From: Streptomyces capillispiralis
Lineage (GTDB): Bacteria; Actinomycetota; Actinomycetes; Streptomycetales; Streptomycetaceae
Assembly: GCF_007829875.1 (NCBI RefSeq)
Contig: NZ_VIWV01000001.1
Location: 3,380,501-3,444,500 of the forward strand
Length of the DNA: 64,000 nucleotides
Direction of reading: 5' to 3'
Position numbers and translations under genes: made by a program. Each line of letters opens with the position of its first letter. Within the stretch, counting starts at the first letter, position 1. Below the pieces are notes generated by a model. The model saw nothing but the letters and a program-made list of their open reading frames with translations. It was not told where the DNA came from and did not search any database. This document shows, one piece after another, positions 30,944 through 43,150 of the stretch.

Positions 30944-32605
30944 TCAGCGCACGAACACTCCCGCGTCCCCGGCCAGCTCAAGGAAGTACTGCGGTGCCAC
31001 ACCGAGCACCACCGTGACCGCCACGCCGACCCCGATCGCCGTCATCGTCAGCGGTGACGGCACCGCGACGGTCGGGCCCTCGGGGCGCGGCTCGCTGAAG
31101 AACATCAGGACGATGACGCGGATGTAGAAGAACGCGGCGATGGCCGACGAGATCACACCGACCACGACCAGCGGGGCCGCCCCGCCCTCCGCCGCCGCCT
31201 TGAACACGGCGAACTTCCCGGCGAAACCGGAGGTCAGCGGGATGCCCGCGAAGGCCAGCAGGAACACCGCGAACACCGCCGCCACCAGCGGGGAGCGGCG
31301 GCCGAGGCCCGCCCACTTGGACAGGTGCGTCGCCTCGCCCCCGGCGTCCCGCACCAGCGTGACCACCGCGAACGCGCCGATGGTCACGAACGAGTACGCC
31401 GCCAGGTAGAAGAGGACGGACGAGATGCCCGACGGTGTGGTCGCGATGACACCCGCGAGGATGAAGCCGGCGTGGGCGATCGACGAGTACGCCAGCAGCC
31501 GCTTGATGTCGGTCTGCGTGATCGCCACGATCGCGCCGGCCAGCATGGTGACGATGGCGACGGCCCACATGACCGGCCGCCAGTCCCAGCGCAGGCCCGG
31601 CAGCACCACGTACAGGATCCGCAGCAGCGCGCCGAACGCCGCGACCTTGGTCGCCGCCGCCATGAAGCCCGTCACCGGCGTCGGGGCGCCCTGGTACACG
31701 TCGGGCGTCCACATGTGGAAGGGGACGGCGCCGACCTTGAACAGCAGGCCCATGACCAGCAGCGCGGCGCCGACCAGCAGCAGCGCGTCGTTGCCCATGG
31801 TGTCGGCGAGCGCCGGGCTGACGTCCTGGACGGTGCCGTCGACGACCTGCGCGATCGTCGCGTACGACATCGAGCCGGAGTAGCCGTACAGCAGGGCGAT
31901 GCCGAACAGCGTGAACGCGGAGGCGAACGCGCCGAGCAGGAAGTACTTGACCGCCGCCTCCTGCGACATCAGCCGCTTGCGGCGGGCCAGCGCGCACAGC
32001 AGGTACAGCGGGAGCGAGAGGACCTCCAGCGCCACGAACAGCGTCAGCAGGTCGTTGGCGGCCGGGAAGACCAGCATGCCGGCCACCGCGAAGAGCAGCA
32101 GCGGGAACACCTCGGTGGTGGTGAACCCGGCCCTGACCGCCTTCCTCTCGCTGTCGCTGCCCGGTACGGAGGCGGCCTGCGCGGCGAAGGAGTCGACCCG
32201 GTTGCCGTGCGCCTCCGGGTCGAGGCGGCGCTCGGCGAAGGTGAACAGGCCGACCAGGGCGGTCAGCAGGATGGTGCCCTGGAGGAACAGGGCGGGGCCG
32301 TCGACGGCGATGGCGCCCATCGCCGCGATGCCCGCCTTGGTGGTGCCGTAGCCGTCGGCGGCGAGCGCCACGACCGCGGCGAAGGCGGCGACGAGCGCCG
32401 CCACGGCGACGAACATCTGCGCGTAGTAGCGCGTCCTGCGCGGCACGAACGCCTCGACCAGGATGCCGAGGACCGCCGCGCCGACGACGATCAGCGTGGG
32501 CGCGAGCTGCCCGTACTCGATCTTCGGCGCGTCGATCTTCGAGATCGGGTCGGCCGCGGTGGCCGCCGTTGTCCACAGGCTGTGGACGGCTGCTGTCGCA
32601 CTCAC
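30944..32605 (-). CDS. nuoN: NADH-quinone oxidoreductase subunit N
   Basis: A 553-residue antiporter-like proton-pumping subunit of complex I with about 14 helices. The Mrp-type core (FTLFGIALLYGYSGSM, AVPFHMWTPDVYQGAPTPVTGFMAAATKVAAF) includes the conserved Lys of TKVAAF. It is longer than the E. coli subunit because of an insert of about 40 hydrophilic residues near residue 110 (RRLDPEAHGNRVDSF). The GTG start at 32605 overlaps the nuoM stop (GTGA). Last gene of the nuo operon. Confidence 0.95.
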   Translation of the reverse strand: MSATAAVHSLWTTAATAADPISKIDAPKIEYGQLAPTLIVVGAAVLGILVEAFVPRRTRYYAQMFVAVAALVAAFAAVVALAADGYGTTKAGIAAMGAIAVDGPALFLQGTILLTALVGLFTFAERRLDPEAHGNRVDSFAAQAASVPGSDSERKAVRAGFTTTEVFPLLLFAVAGMLVFPAANDLLTLFVALEVLSLPLYLLCALARRKRLMSQEAAVKYFLLGAFASAFTLFGIALLYGYSGSMSYATIAQVVDGTVQDVSPALADTMGNDALLLVGAALLVMGLLFKVGAVPFHMWTPDVYQGAPTPVTGFMAAATKVAAFGALLRILYVVLPGLRWDWRPVMWAVAIVTMLAGAIVAITQTDIKRLLAYSSIAHAGFILAGVIATTPSGISSVLFYLAAYSFVTIGAFAVVTLVRDAGGEATHLSKWAGLGRRSPLVAAVFAVFLLAFAGIPLTSGFAGKFAVFKAAAEGGAAPLVVVGVISSAIAAFFYIRVIVLMFFSEPRPEGPTVAVPSPLTMTAIGVGVAVTVVLGVAPQYFLELAGDAGVFVR

Positions 32606-34173
32606 TTGGCCGCCTCCACCTCGGGCTGGGGGTCCTTCTTCTGTACGTCGGACATGGTGTGCTCCACCGCCGGGTTCACGACGTCGGTGACGGGCTTCGG
32701 GTAGACGCCCAGGAAGATCAGCAGCACCACCAGCGGCGCCACCACCGCGATCTCCCGCACCCGCAGGTCGGGCATCGAGGCGACCTCGGGCTTCACCGGG
32801 CCCGTCATCGTCCGCTGGTAGAGGACGAGGGTGTAGAGCGCGGCGAGAACGATGCCGAAGGTGGCGATGATGCCGACCACCGGGTAGCGCGTGAACGTGC
32901 CGACCAGGACCAGGAACTCACTGACGAAGGGCGCGAGCCCCGGCAGCGAGAGGGTGGCGAGGCCGCCGATCAGGAAGGTGCCGGCGAGCACCGGGGCGAC
33001 CTTCTGCACACCGCCGTAGTCGGCGATGAGCCGGGAGCCGCGCCGCGAGATCAGGAAACCGGCCACCAGCATCAGCGCGGCGGTCGAGATGCCGTGGTTG
33101 ACCATGTAGAGCGTCGCGCCGGACTGGCCCTGGCTGGTCATCGCGAAGATGCCCATGATGATGAAGCCGAAGTGCGAGATCGACGCGTAGGCGATCAGCC
33201 GCTTGATGTCGCGCTGGCCGACCGCGAGCAGCGCGCCGTAGATGATGCTGACCAGGGCCAGCACCAGGATCGCCGGTGTCGCCCACGCGCTGGCCTCCGG
33301 GAACAGCCCGAGGCAGAAGCGGAGCATCGCAAAGGTGCCCACCTTGTCGACGACCGCCGTGATGAGCACGGCCACCGGCGCGGTGGACTCCTGCATGGCG
33401 TTGGGCAGCCAGGTGTGCAGCGGCCACAGCGGCGCCTTCACCGCGAAGGCGAAGAAGAAGCCGAGGAACAGCCAGCGTTCGGTGTTCGTCGCCATGTCGA
33501 GCGAGCCGTCGGCCCGCGCCGCGGCGATCTCGGTGAGCGAGAAGTTCCCGGCGACCACGTACAGCCCGATCACCGCGGCCAGCATGATCAGACCGCCGGC
33601 CAGGTTGTAGAGGAGGAACTTCACGGCCGCGTACGAGCGTTGCGTCGCCGCCTTCTCCTCGCCGTGCTCGTGGGCCCGGTCCCCGAAGCCGCCGATGAGG
33701 AAGTACATCGGGATCAGCATGGCTTCGAAGAAGATGTAGAAGAGGAAGACGTCGGTGGCCTCGAAGGAGATGATCACCATCGCCTCGACGGCCAGGATCA
33801 GGGCGAAGAAGCCCTGCGTCGGCCGCCACCGCCTGCTGCCGGTCTCCAGCGGGTCGGCGTCGTGCCAGCCCGCGAGGACGATGAACGGGATCAGCAGCGC
33901 GGTCAGCGCGATCAGCGCCACCGCGATGCCGTCGACGCCCAGTTCGTAGCGGACGCCGAAGTCGGCGATCCAGGCGTGCGACTCGGTGAGCTGGTAGCGG
34001 TCGCCGTCCGGGTCGAACCGCACCAGGACGACGAGCGCCAGCACGAGCGTGGCGAGCGAGAACAGCAGGGCCAGCCACTTGGCGGCCGTGCGCTTCGCGG
34101 CCGGTACGGCGGCCGTGGCGATCGCCCCGATGGCCGGGAGCGCCGCCGTCGCTGTCAGCAGAGGAAAGGACAT
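32602..34173 (-). CDS. nuoM: NADH-quinone oxidoreductase subunit M
   Basis: A 523-residue antiporter-like membrane subunit of complex I with about 14 helices. Landmarks are FEAMLIPMYFLIGGFG, FAVKAPLWPLHTWLPNAMQESTAPVAV (key Lys in VKAPLWPLHTWLP) and RLIAYASISHFGFIIMG. It starts five bases after the nuoL stop. The proposed ATG follows MSFPLLTATAALPAIGA-type family starts. It pumps protons together with NuoL and NuoN. Confidence 0.95.
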   Translation of the reverse strand: MSFPLLTATAALPAIGAIATAAVPAAKRTAAKWLALLFSLATLVLALVVLVRFDPDGDRYQLTESHAWIADFGVRYELGVDGIAVALIALTALLIPFIVLAGWHDADPLETGSRRWRPTQGFFALILAVEAMVIISFEATDVFLFYIFFEAMLIPMYFLIGGFGDRAHEHGEEKAATQRSYAAVKFLLYNLAGGLIMLAAVIGLYVVAGNFSLTEIAAARADGSLDMATNTERWLFLGFFFAFAVKAPLWPLHTWLPNAMQESTAPVAVLITAVVDKVGTFAMLRFCLGLFPEASAWATPAILVLALVSIIYGALLAVGQRDIKRLIAYASISHFGFIIMGIFAMTSQGQSGATLYMVNHGISTAALMLVAGFLISRRGSRLIADYGGVQKVAPVLAGTFLIGGLATLSLPGLAPFVSEFLVLVGTFTRYPVVGIIATFGIVLAALYTLVLYQRTMTGPVKPEVASMPDLRVREIAVVAPLVVLLIFLGVYPKPVTDVVNPAVEHTMSDVQKKDPQPEVEAAK

Positions 34174-34178
34174 CGGTA

Positions 34179-36143
34179 TCAGACCGCCCTCATCAGCAGG
34201 GTCGCGGCGACCAGGACGGCCGCGCCGCCGAACATCGAGACCGCGTAGGACCGGGCGAAGCCGTTCTGCAGCCGGCGCAGGCGCCCGGACAGGCCGCCCA
34301 TGGAGGCCGCCGTGCCGTTGACGACCCCGTCGACCAGGGTGTGGTCGACGTAGACCAGCGAGCGCGTGAGGTGTTCGCCGCCGCGCACCAGGACCACGTG
34401 GTTGAAGTCGTCCTGGAGCAGGTCGCGCCGGGCGGCCCGGGTGAGCAGCGATCCGCGCGGGGCGACGGCCGGGACCGGACGGCGCCCGTACTGGGCCCAG
34501 GCGACCGCCACGCCGACGACCATCACCGCGACCGTGGCGGCCGTCACCGTCATGGCGCTGATCGGCGCGTGCCCATGGTCGTGTCCGGTGACGGGCTCCA
34601 GCCAGTGCAGGAAGCGGTCGCCGAGGTTGAAGAAGAAGCCGCCGCACACCGATCCGACAGCGAGGACGATCATCGGGATCGTCATGACCTTGGGCGACTC
34701 GTGCGGGTGCGGCGGGGTGTACGCGCCGCGCGTCTCGGCGGCGGGCTCCACGTCCGGCGCGGCCGGCGACGGCGTCGGGGCGTCGCGCCAGCGCTCCTCG
34801 CCGAAGAACGTCATCAGCATCACGCGGGTCATGTAGTACGCGGTGAGGGCCGCGCCCAGCAGGGCGCAGGCGCCGAGGATCCAGCCCTCGGTGCCGCCCT
34901 TGGCGAACGCCGACTCGATGATCTTGTCCTTGGAGTAGAACCCGGACAGGAACGGGAAGCCGATGATGGCGAGGTAGCCGAGGCCGAAGGTGACGAAGGT
35001 GACCGGCATGTACTTCCTGAGGCCGCCGTAGCGGCGCATGTCGACCTCGTCGTTCATGCCGTGCATGACGGAGCCGGCGCCGAGGAACAGCCCGGCCTTG
35101 AAGAAGCCGTGCGTCACCAGGTGCATGATCGCGAAGACGTAGCCGATCGGGCCGAGGCCCGCGGCGAGCACCATGTAGCCGATCTGCGACATGGTCGACC
35201 CGGCCAGCGCCTTCTTGATGTCGTCCTTCGCGCAACCGACGATCGCACCGAAGAGCAGCGTGACCGCGCCGACGATGGTGACGACCAGCTGGGCGTCCGG
35301 GGCGCCGTTGAAGATGGCTCCGGAGCGGACGATCAGGTAGACGCCCGCCGTCACCATGGTCGCGGCGTGGATCAGGGCCGAGACCGGGGTCGGGCCCTCC
35401 ATCGCGTCACCGAGCCAGGACTGCAGCGGCACCTGGGCGGACTTGCCGCACGCGGCGAGCAGCAGCATCAGCGCGATCGCGGTGAGCTTGTCCTCACCGG
35501 CGGCCCCGGCGAGTCCGGCCTCCCCGTGCGTGCCGAGCACCGGCTCGAAGGCGAAGGTGCCGAACCACAGGAACATCAGCATGATCGCGAGCGACAGGCC
35601 CATGTCGCCGACCCGGTTGACCAGGAAGGCCTTCTTGGCGGCCGTGGCGGCGCTGGGCTTGTGCTGCCAGAAGCCGATCAGCAGGTAGGAGGCGAGACCG
35701 ACGCCCTCCCAGCCGACGTAGAGCAGCAGGTAGTTGTCGGCGAGGACGAGGATCAGCATCGCCGCGAGGAACAGGTTCAGATAGCCGAAGAAGCGGCGGC
35801 GCCGCTCGTCGTGCTCCATGTACCCGACGGAGTACAGGTGGATCAGCGAGCCGACGCCGGTGATCAGCAGGACGAACGTCATCGACAGCTGGTCGAGCCG
35901 GAAGGCGACGTCGGCCTGGAAGCCCTCCACCGGGATCCAGCTGAACAGGTGCTGGGTGACGGTGCGTTCCTCGGCGCCCTTGCCGAGCAGGTCGGTGAAC
36001 AGCACCAGGCCGAGCACGAAGGAGGCGCCCGCGAGGACGGTGCCGATCCAGTGGCCGACGGCGTCCAGCCGGCGTCCGCCGCACAGCAGGACCGCCGCTC
36101 CGAGCAGGGGCGCCGCCACCAGCAGCGCAATCAGGTTCTCCAC
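34179..36143 (-). CDS. nuoL: NADH-quinone oxidoreductase subunit L
   Basis: A 654-residue subunit at the tip of the complex I membrane arm, with about 16 helices and the long lateral helix typical of NuoL toward the C-terminus. Landmarks are [70 protein letters not shown] and MTFFGEERW. The start is GTG, 14 bp after nuoK. Confidence 0.95.
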   Translation of the reverse strand: MENLIALLVAAPLLGAAVLLCGGRRLDAVGHWIGTVLAGASFVLGLVLFTDLLGKGAEERTVTQHLFSWIPVEGFQADVAFRLDQLSMTFVLLITGVGSLIHLYSVGYMEHDERRRRFFGYLNLFLAAMLILVLADNYLLLYVGWEGVGLASYLLIGFWQHKPSAATAAKKAFLVNRVGDMGLSLAIMLMFLWFGTFAFEPVLGTHGEAGLAGAAGEDKLTAIALMLLLAACGKSAQVPLQSWLGDAMEGPTPVSALIHAATMVTAGVYLIVRSGAIFNGAPDAQLVVTIVGAVTLLFGAIVGCAKDDIKKALAGSTMSQIGYMVLAAGLGPIGYVFAIMHLVTHGFFKAGLFLGAGSVMHGMNDEVDMRRYGGLRKYMPVTFVTFGLGYLAIIGFPFLSGFYSKDKIIESAFAKGGTEGWILGACALLGAALTAYYMTRVMLMTFFGEERWRDAPTPSPAAPDVEPAAETRGAYTPPHPHESPKVMTIPMIVLAVGSVCGGFFFNLGDRFLHWLEPVTGHDHGHAPISAMTVTAATVAVMVVGVAVAWAQYGRRPVPAVAPRGSLLTRAARRDLLQDDFNHVVLVRGGEHLTRSLVYVDHTLVDGVVNGTAASMGGLSGRLRRLQNGFARSYAVSMFGGAAVLVAATLLMRAV

Positions 36144-36157
36144 GATTCAGCAGCCCC

Positions 36158-36457
36158 TCACAGCTTCATCAGGCTGGCGTCGTCGACCGAGGCCGAGTGG
36201 CGGGAACGGAACAGGGACACGATGATCGCCAGTCCGACCACGACCTCCGCGGCGGCGACGACCATCGTGAAGAACGCGATGATCTGGCCGTCGAGGTTGC
36301 CGTGCATCCGGGAGAAGGCGACGAAGGCGAGGTTGCAGGCGTTGAGCATCAGCTCGACGCACATGAACACGACGATCGCGTTGCGCCTGATCAGCACGCC
36401 GGTGGCGCCGATCGTGAACAACAGGGCCGCCAGATAGAGGTAGTTGACCGGGTTCAC
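36158..36457 (-). CDS. nuoK: NADH-quinone oxidoreductase subunit K
   Basis: A 99-residue, three-helix membrane subunit of complex I. It carries the membrane-embedded Glu pair of the family in [21 protein letters not shown] and [19 protein letters not shown]. The GTG start overlaps the nuoJ stop by four bases. Confidence 0.95.
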   Translation of the reverse strand: MNPVNYLYLAALLFTIGATGVLIRRNAIVVFMCVELMLNACNLAFVAFSRMHGNLDGQIIAFFTMVVAAAEVVVGLAIIVSLFRSRHSASVDDASLMKL

Positions 36458-37296
36458 TTCGACGCCTCCTCGGCCCGCTTGAACGTCGGCGCGTCGATGG
36501 CGCGGCGCTCCAGCCGCTCCTCCGCGCGCTGCTCCATCGCCCGCAGGTCGTTGATCGCCTCCCGGGAGACGTCACGGATCTGGCCGCGCTCCCGCAGCGT
36601 CTTGCTGACGGTGAGGTCCGACGGGGTGCCGTCGGGCAGCAGGCCCGCGATGTCCACCGCGTTGTGCCGGGCGTACACGCCGGGCGCCGGGAGCGGCGGC
36701 AGGTACCTGCCCTCGCGGACACGCCGCTCGGCCAGCTCGCGCTGGGTCATCGCGCGCTCGGTGCGCTCCCGGTGGGTGAGCACCATGGCGCCGACGGCGG
36801 CCGTGATGAGCAGGGCGCCGGTGATCTCGAAGGCGAAGACGTACTTGGTGAACAGGAGGGCCGCCAGGCCCTCCACGTTGCCGCCCGCGTTCGCCTCGCC
36901 GATGCCGTTGAACTCGCTGAGGGAGGCGTTGCCGATGCCGCCGACCAGCAGGATGCCGAAGCCGAGACCGCACAGCAGGGCCAGCCAGCGCTGCCCCTTG
37001 ATGGTCTCCTTCAGGGAGTCCGCCGCCGTGACGCCGACCAGCATCACCACGAACAGGAACAGCATCATGATCGCGCCGGTGTAGACGACGATCTGCACGA
37101 CGCCCAGGAAGTAGGCGCCGTTGGCCAGGTAGAACACCGCCAGGACGATCATGGTGCCGGCGAGGCAGAGCGCGCTGTGCACGGCCCGCTTCATGAAGAC
37201 GGTGCACAGGGCGCCGATCACCGCGACCGTGCCGAGGATCCAGAACTGGAAGGCCTCTCCGGTGGAGGTGGAGTAGGCGGCGAGCTGTCCGGTCAT
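36454..37296 (-). CDS. nuoJ: NADH-quinone oxidoreductase subunit J
   Basis: A 280-residue membrane subunit of complex I with five helices in the first 175 residues, including the family motif [20 protein letters not shown]. The remaining hydrophilic tail of about 100 residues ([27 protein letters not shown] onward) is typical of actinobacterial NuoJ and absent from the E. coli protein. The ATG overlaps the nuoI stop; the stop overlaps the nuoK start. Confidence 0.94.
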   Translation of the reverse strand: MTGQLAAYSTSTGEAFQFWILGTVAVIGALCTVFMKRAVHSALCLAGTMIVLAVFYLANGAYFLGVVQIVVYTGAIMMLFLFVVMLVGVTAADSLKETIKGQRWLALLCGLGFGILLVGGIGNASLSEFNGIGEANAGGNVEGLAALLFTKYVFAFEITGALLITAAVGAMVLTHRERTERAMTQRELAERRVREGRYLPPLPAPGVYARHNAVDIAGLLPDGTPSDLTVSKTLRERGQIRDVSREAINDLRAMEQRAEERLERRAIDAPTFKRAEEASK

Positions 37297-37934
37297 CGCC
37301 CGATCACCTTCTCCGACGCCGGTTCCTGCTCGCCGGAGGTCGACTCGGCCTCCTGCACCGCCTCGCCCTCGGAGTGGGCGGTCTGCTGCTCGGTGCCGGG
37401 CGCGGCCTCGGTGACCAGGCCCCGGTAGTAGTCCTGTTCGTCGGTGCCCGGGTACATGGCGTGCGGCGAGTCGACCATGCCCTCCTCCAGACCGGCGAGC
37501 AGCTGCTCCTTGGTGTAGATGAGGTTGGCGCGGCTGGAGTCGGCCAGCTCGAACTCGTTGGTCATCGTCAGCGCGCGCGTGGGGCACGCCTCGATGCACA
37601 GGCCGCACAGGATGCAGCGGGCGTAGTTGATCTGGTAGACGCGGCCGTACCGCTCGCCGGGCGAGTAGCGCTCCTCGTCCGTGTTGTCCGCGCCCTCAAC
37701 GTAGATCGCGTCGGCGGGGCAGGCCCAGGCGCACAGCTCGCAGCCGACGCACTTCTCCAGGCCGTCCGGATGGCGGTTGAGCTGGTGCCGTCCGTGGAAG
37801 CGGGGAGCGGTGGTCTTCTGCTGCTCCGGATACTGCTCGGTCAGCCGCTTCTTGAACATGGCCTTGAACGTCACGCCGAAGCCGGCCACGGGGTTCAGGA
37901 AACCGGGCTTGGTCTCCTTGGGCTCCTCAGCCAT
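37293..37934 (-). CDS. nuoI: NADH-quinone oxidoreductase subunit I
   Basis: A 213-residue ferredoxin-like subunit that carries two [4Fe-4S] clusters, with ligands in [12 protein letters not shown] and [12 protein letters not shown], and links the peripheral arm to the quinone site. The C-terminal 45 residues are an acidic, low-complexity extension. The ATG at 37934, before [11 protein letters not shown], is chosen over upstream in-frame starts because GGAGGCGC lies just upstream. It overlaps the nuoH 3' end by eight bases. Confidence 0.95.
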   Translation of the reverse strand: MAEEPKETKPGFLNPVAGFGVTFKAMFKKRLTEQYPEQQKTTAPRFHGRHQLNRHPDGLEKCVGCELCAWACPADAIYVEGADNTDEERYSPGERYGRVYQINYARCILCGLCIEACPTRALTMTNEFELADSSRANLIYTKEQLLAGLEEGMVDSPHAMYPGTDEQDYYRGLVTEAAPGTEQQTAHSEGEAVQEAESTSGEQEPASEKVIGR

Positions 37935-39303
37935 CGTGCGCCTCCTTTCCCTCCGTGGACCCACCCAGCGGTCCGTCACTGTGAGTATCGGGCCCGCCAC
38001 TGACAATCAGCTCGCGCTCGCGGCGCGGGCGGCGTCGCGGCACCGGCGGCAGTTCCTGCCCCGGCAGCGGCGGTACGGGGAACCCGCCCGCCATGGGGTC
38101 GAAGCCGGGCGCGGCCTCGGCGGGCTGCTCGGCCTCCCTCGCCTTCGCCCGGAAGATGTCGGCGACGAAGGAGAGCAGCAGCAGGGCGAGGACGGCACCG
38201 CCGATGTAGAGGGCGATGTCGGCGAAGTCGTAGTTCTCGTTCCGCAGGGCCCGCACGGTGGCGACGAGCATCAGCCACACCAGGGAGACCGGGATGAGGA
38301 CCTTCCAGCCGAGCTTCATCAGCTGGTCGTAGCGCACGCGCGGCAGCGTGCCGCGCAGCCAGACGAAGCCGAACAGCAGCGTCAGCAGCTTGCCGGTGAA
38401 CCAGAGCATCGGCCACCAGCCGTGGTTCGCGCCCTCCCAGAAGGTGCTGATCGGGTACGGGGCCCGCCAGCCGCCCAGGAACAGCGTCACGGCGACGGCC
38501 GAGACGGTCACCATGTTGATGTACTCGGCGAGCATGAACATCGCGAACTTGATCGACGAGTACTCGGTGTTGAAGCCGCCGACCAGGTCGCCCTCGGACT
38601 CGGGCATGTCGAAGGGGGCGCGGTTGGTCTCGCCCACCATGGTGACGATGTAGATGAGGAAGGAGACCGGCAGCAGCAGGACGTACCAGCGGTCGGTCTG
38701 CTGCTCGACGATCGTCGACGTCGACATCGACCCGGAGTAGAGGAACACGGAGGCGAACGCGGCGCCCATGGCGATCTCGTAGGAGATCATCTGCGCGCAG
38801 GAGCGCAGACCGCCCAGGAGCGGGTACGTCGATCCGGAGCTCCAGCCCGCGAGGACGATGCCGTAGATGCCGACCGAGGCGACCGCGAGGATGTAGAGCA
38901 CCGCGATCGGCAGGTCGGTGAGCTGCATGGTGGTGCGGTGGCCGAAGATCGAGATCTCGTTGCCGGCCGGCCCGAAGGGGATCACCGCGATCGCCATGAA
39001 GGCCGGGATGGCCGCGACGATCGGCGCGAGGACGTACACCGCCTTGTCCGCGCGCTTGACGACGACGTCTTCCTTGAGCATCAGCTTCACGCCGTCGGCG
39101 AGCGACTGGAGCATGCCCCAGGGGCCGTGCCGGTTGGGGCCGATGCGCAGCTGCATCCAGGCGACGACCTTGCGCTCCATGACGATGGAGATCAGCACGG
39201 TCACCATCAGGAAGGCGAAGCAGAACACCGCCTTGACGACGACCAGCCACCAGGGGTCGCGGCCGAACATCGAGAGGTCTTCAGCGGCGAGGTACGGGCT
39301 CAT
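37927..39303 (-). CDS. nuoH: NADH-quinone oxidoreductase subunit H
   Basis: A 458-residue, eight-helix subunit of complex I that lines the quinone cavity. Landmarks are [20 protein letters not shown], the acidic loop [26 protein letters not shown] and [18 protein letters not shown]. The C-terminal 60 residues form a Pro/Arg-rich cytoplasmic tail, longer than in E. coli. The ATG overlaps the nuoG stop. Confidence 0.95.
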   Translation of the reverse strand: MSPYLAAEDLSMFGRDPWWLVVVKAVFCFAFLMVTVLISIVMERKVVAWMQLRIGPNRHGPWGMLQSLADGVKLMLKEDVVVKRADKAVYVLAPIVAAIPAFMAIAVIPFGPAGNEISIFGHRTTMQLTDLPIAVLYILAVASVGIYGIVLAGWSSGSTYPLLGGLRSCAQMISYEIAMGAAFASVFLYSGSMSTSTIVEQQTDRWYVLLLPVSFLIYIVTMVGETNRAPFDMPESEGDLVGGFNTEYSSIKFAMFMLAEYINMVTVSAVAVTLFLGGWRAPYPISTFWEGANHGWWPMLWFTGKLLTLLFGFVWLRGTLPRVRYDQLMKLGWKVLIPVSLVWLMLVATVRALRNENYDFADIALYIGGAVLALLLLSFVADIFRAKAREAEQPAEAAPGFDPMAGGFPVPPLPGQELPPVPRRRPRRERELIVSGGPDTHSDGPLGGSTEGKEAHDG

Positions 39304-41804
39304 GCCTCCACCTCCTTGGGGGCCTCGCCGGCGGGCGTCGCCGGTCCGATGCGGACGAGGGAGCCGGGCAGTTCCCCGGTGTCGGAGGCGACGCCGCCGC
39401 CGGTGGAGTTCAGCGGGAGCCACACCACGCGGTCGGGCATCTCGGTGACCTCCAGGGGGAGTTCGACCGTTCCGGCGGTCCCGGTCACCGCCAGCGCGTC
39501 GCCCTCCTTGACGCCGACCTCGGCGGCGGTGGCGGCGGACACGCGCGCGTGCGCGGCGTGTCGGGTGCCGGCCAGTGCCTCGTCGCCGGCCTGGAGCAGC
39601 CCCTGGTCGAGCAGCAGCCGGTGCCCGGCGAGCACCGCCTCCCCGGCGGCCGGCCGGGGCAGGGAGCCCGCGGTCTCCACCGGGTCGGTGGCCAGGGGGC
39701 CGGTCCAGGCGCCGAGCCGGTCCAGCTCCGCGCGGACCGTGCGCAGGTCCGGCAGGCCCAGGTGGACGTCCATGGCGTCGGCCAGCATCTGCAGCACGCG
39801 CGCGTCGGTGGGTGCGACCCGCCGGGTCATCTGGTCGGGCTTGAGCGCCGCCTCGAACAGGCGGACCCTGCCCTCCCAGTTGAGGAAGGTGCCGGCCTTC
39901 TCGGCGACCGCGGCGACCGGCAGGACGACGTCGGCGAGTTCGGTGACCTCGCTGGGCCGCAGTTCGAGCGAGACCACGAACCCGGCCTCGGCGAGTGCCG
40001 CCCGCGCGCGGGCCGGGTCGGGCAGGTCGGCGACCTCCACGCCCGCGACCAGCAGCGCCTGGAGTTCGCCGCGGGCCGCCGCCTCCACGATCTGGCCGGT
40101 GTCCCGGCCGTAGCGGTGCGGGAGATCGGCGACGCCCCACACGGCGGCGACCTCCTCCCGCGCGCGCGGGTCGGTCGCCGGGCGCCCGCCCGGCAGCAGT
40201 GACGGCAGCGCGCCCGCCTCCACGGCGCCGCGCTCCCCGGCCCGGCGCGGGATCCACACCAGCCGGGCACCGGTCGCGGTGGCACTGCGCACGGCCGCGG
40301 TCAGGCCGCCGCGTACGGCCGCCAGCCGCTCGCCGACGACGATCACCGCGCCCTCGGTCCGCAGCGCCTCGGCGGCCCTGGCCCCGTCGCCCTCCAGGCC
40401 GACGCCGCTGGAGAGCGCGTCCAGCCATTCGGTCTCGGTGCCGGGGGCCGCCGGCAGCAGTGTGCCGCCGGCCTTCGTCAGACCCCGCGTGGCGTGCGTG
40501 GCCAGGGCGAAGGTCCGCTGTCCGTGCCCGCGCCAGGCCTTGCGCAGCCGCAGGAAGACGCCGGGCGCCTCCTCCTCGGACTCGAACCCGACGAGCAGGA
40601 CGGCCGGCGCCTTCTCCAGCGCGGTGTACGTGACGCCCGTACCGTCGAGGTCACGGCCGCGGCCCGCCACCCGGGCGGCGAGGAAGTCGGCCTCCTCGGC
40701 GCTGTGCACGCGCGCGCGGAAGTCGACGTCGTTGGTGTCGAGCGCGACCCGCGCGAACTTGCTGTACGCGTAGGCGTCCTCGACGGTGAGCCGGCCGCCG
40801 GTCAGGACACCGGTGCGGCCCCGCGAGGCCAGCAGCCCCTGCGCGGCGATCTGCAGCGCGTCCGGCCAGGACGCAGGCTCCAGGTCGCCCTCCGCGTTGC
40901 GCACCAGCGGCGTCTGGAGCCGGTCCCGCTGCTGGGCGTACCGGAACGCGAAGCGTCCCTTGTCGCAGATCCACTCCTCGTTGACCTCGGGGTCGTGCGC
41001 GGCGAGCCGTCGCATGACCTTGCCGCGCCGGTGGTCGGTGCGGGTGGCGCAGCCGCCCGAGCAGTGCTCGCACACCGACGGCGACGAGATCAGGTCGAAG
41101 GGGCGGGAGCGGAAGCGGTAGGCGGCGGAGGTGAGCGCGCCGACCGGGCAGATCTGGATGGTGTTGCCGGAGAAGTACGACTCGAAGGGGTCGCCCTCGC
41201 CGGTGCCGACCTGCTGGAGCGCGCCCCGCTCGACCAGCTCGATCATCGGGTCGCCCGCGATCTGCTGGGAGAAGCGGGTGCAGCGGGCGCACAGCACGCA
41301 CCGCTCGCGGTCGAGCAGCACCTGGGTGGAGATCGGGACGGGCTTCTCGTAGGTGCGCTTCCTGCCCTCGAAGCGGGACTCGGCGTGGCCGTGCGACATC
41401 GCCTGGTTCTGCAGCGGGCACTCGCCGCCCTTGTCGCAGACCGGGCAGTCCAGCGGGTGGTTGATGAGCAGCAGCTCCATCACACCCTTCTGGGCCTTCT
41501 CCGCGACCGGCGAGGTCAGGTGGGTCTTCACCACCATGCCGTCGGTGCAGGTGATGGTGCAGGACGCCATGGGCTTGCGCTGGCCCTCGACCTCGACGAT
41601 GCACTGCCGGCAGGCGCCGGCCGGGTCGAGGAGCGGGTGGTCGCAGAACCGGGGGATCTCGATGCCGAGCTGCTCGGCGGCCCGGATGACCAGGGTGCCC
41701 TTGGGCACGCTGATCTCGGCGCCGTCGATGGTCAGCGTGACGAGGTCCTCGGGCGGGACCGCCGCCTCTCCTCCGCCGGAGGGAGCGCTCGTGGTCACGG
41801 TCAT
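39300..41804 (-). CDS. nuoG: NADH-quinone oxidoreductase subunit G
   Basis: An 834-residue iron-sulfur subunit of the peripheral arm. A [2Fe-2S] domain lies at the N-terminus ([21 protein letters not shown] with a further Cys in MASC), followed by [30 protein letters not shown] and the [18 protein letters not shown] cluster region, then a molybdopterin-oxidoreductase-like domain without molybdenum chemistry. The ATG overlaps the nuoF stop. Confidence 0.95.
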   Translation of the reverse strand: MTVTTSAPSGGGEAAVPPEDLVTLTIDGAEISVPKGTLVIRAAEQLGIEIPRFCDHPLLDPAGACRQCIVEVEGQRKPMASCTITCTDGMVVKTHLTSPVAEKAQKGVMELLLINHPLDCPVCDKGGECPLQNQAMSHGHAESRFEGRKRTYEKPVPISTQVLLDRERCVLCARCTRFSQQIAGDPMIELVERGALQQVGTGEGDPFESYFSGNTIQICPVGALTSAAYRFRSRPFDLISSPSVCEHCSGGCATRTDHRRGKVMRRLAAHDPEVNEEWICDKGRFAFRYAQQRDRLQTPLVRNAEGDLEPASWPDALQIAAQGLLASRGRTGVLTGGRLTVEDAYAYSKFARVALDTNDVDFRARVHSAEEADFLAARVAGRGRDLDGTGVTYTALEKAPAVLLVGFESEEEAPGVFLRLRKAWRGHGQRTFALATHATRGLTKAGGTLLPAAPGTETEWLDALSSGVGLEGDGARAAEALRTEGAVIVVGERLAAVRGGLTAAVRSATATGARLVWIPRRAGERGAVEAGALPSLLPGGRPATDPRAREEVAAVWGVADLPHRYGRDTGQIVEAAARGELQALLVAGVEVADLPDPARARAALAEAGFVVSLELRPSEVTELADVVLPVAAVAEKAGTFLNWEGRVRLFEAALKPDQMTRRVAPTDARVLQMLADAMDVHLGLPDLRTVRAELDRLGAWTGPLATDPVETAGSLPRPAAGEAVLAGHRLLLDQGLLQAGDEALAGTRHAAHARVSAATAAEVGVKEGDALAVTGTAGTVELPLEVTEMPDRVVWLPLNSTGGGVASDTGELPGSLVRIGPATPAGEAPKEVEA

Positions 41805-43150
41805 GCGTTCACCTCCGTGCGGTGGTCGGCCCAGGCCGTCGACTTCGCGGGGTCGAAGGGGCAGCCGCGGCCCGTGATGTGCTCCTCGTACTCCTCGCGG
41901 AAGTACTTGAGCGAGGAGAAGATCGGCGAGGCGGCGCCGTCGCCGAGGGCACAGAAGGACTTGCCGTTGATGTTGTCGGCGATGTCGTTCAGCTTGTCGA
42001 GGTCGGACATCCGGCCCTTGCCGGCCTCGATGTCGCGCAGCAGCTGCACCAGCCAGTACGTGCCCTCACGGCAGGGCGTGCACTTGCCGCAGGACTCGTG
42101 GGCGTAGAACTCGGTCCAGCGGGTGACGGCGCGCACCACGCAGGTCGTCTCGTCGAAGCACTGCAGGGCCTTGGTGCCGAGCATGGAACCGGCGGCGCCC
42201 ACTCCCTCGTAGTCGAGGGGGACGTCGAGGTGCTCGTCGGTGAACATCGGCGTGGAGGAGCCGCCCGGCGTCCAGAACTTCAGCCGGTGCCCGGGCCGCA
42301 TCCCGCCGCTCATCTCCAGCAGCTGGCGCAGGGTGATGCCGAGGGGCGCCTCGTACTGGCCGGGGCCGGCGACGTGGCCGCTGAGGGAGTAGAGCGTGAA
42401 GCCGGGGGACTTCTCGCTGCCCATCGAGCGGAACCACTCCTTGCCCCGGTTCATGATGGCGGGAACCGACGCGATCGACTCGACGTTGTTCACCACGGTC
42501 GGGCACGCGTAGAGGCCCGCGACGGCGGGGAAGGGGGGACGGAGCCTCGGCTGGCCCCGGCGGCCTTCGAGCGAGTCGAGCAGTGCGGTCTCCTCACCGC
42601 AGATGTACGCGCCCGCGCCCGCGTGCACGGTGAGTTCGAGGTCGAGTCCGCTGCCCAGGATGTTCTCGCCGAGGAACCCGGCCTCGCGCGCCTCGCGCAC
42701 GGCCTCGTGCAGCCGCCGCAGCACGGGGACGACCTCACCGCGGAGGTAGATGAAGGCATGGGACGACCGGATCGCGTAGCAGGCGATGACGATGCCCTCG
42801 ATGAGGCTGTGCGGGTTGGCGAAGAGGAGCGGGATGTCCTTGCAGGTGCCCGGCTCCGACTCGTCGGCGTTGACCACGAGGTAGTGGGGCTTGCCGTCGC
42901 CCTGCGGGATGAACTGCCACTTCATCCCGGTCGGGAAGCCGGCGCCGCCGCGTCCGCGCAGTCCGGACTCCTTGACGTAGGCGATGACGTCGTCGGGGGA
43001 CATGGCGAGCGCCTTGCGCAGCCCCTCGTACCCGTCGTGCCCGCGGTAGACGTCCAGCGTCCAGGACGCGTCCTCGTCCCAGAAGGCCGAGAGCACCGGT
43101 GCGAGCAGCTTCTCCGGGCCGGTGTCCTTCAGTTCGGGTGCCAAGGTCAT
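41801..43150 (-). CDS. nuoF: NADH-quinone oxidoreductase subunit F
   Basis: A 449-residue NADH-binding and FMN subunit. The motif [15 protein letters not shown] binds FMN/NADH, and [15 protein letters not shown] holds the [4Fe-4S] ligands. The ATG at 43150 shares one base with the nuoE stop (TGATG) and follows GAGGAGGGGGAG; a GTG one codon earlier (43153) is an alternative. Confidence 0.95.
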   Translation of the reverse strand: MTLAPELKDTGPEKLLAPVLSAFWDEDASWTLDVYRGHDGYEGLRKALAMSPDDVIAYVKESGLRGRGGAGFPTGMKWQFIPQGDGKPHYLVVNADESEPGTCKDIPLLFANPHSLIEGIVIACYAIRSSHAFIYLRGEVVPVLRRLHEAVREAREAGFLGENILGSGLDLELTVHAGAGAYICGEETALLDSLEGRRGQPRLRPPFPAVAGLYACPTVVNNVESIASVPAIMNRGKEWFRSMGSEKSPGFTLYSLSGHVAGPGQYEAPLGITLRQLLEMSGGMRPGHRLKFWTPGGSSTPMFTDEHLDVPLDYEGVGAAGSMLGTKALQCFDETTCVVRAVTRWTEFYAHESCGKCTPCREGTYWLVQLLRDIEAGKGRMSDLDKLNDIADNINGKSFCALGDGAASPIFSSLKYFREEYEEHITGRGCPFDPAKSTAWADHRTEVNA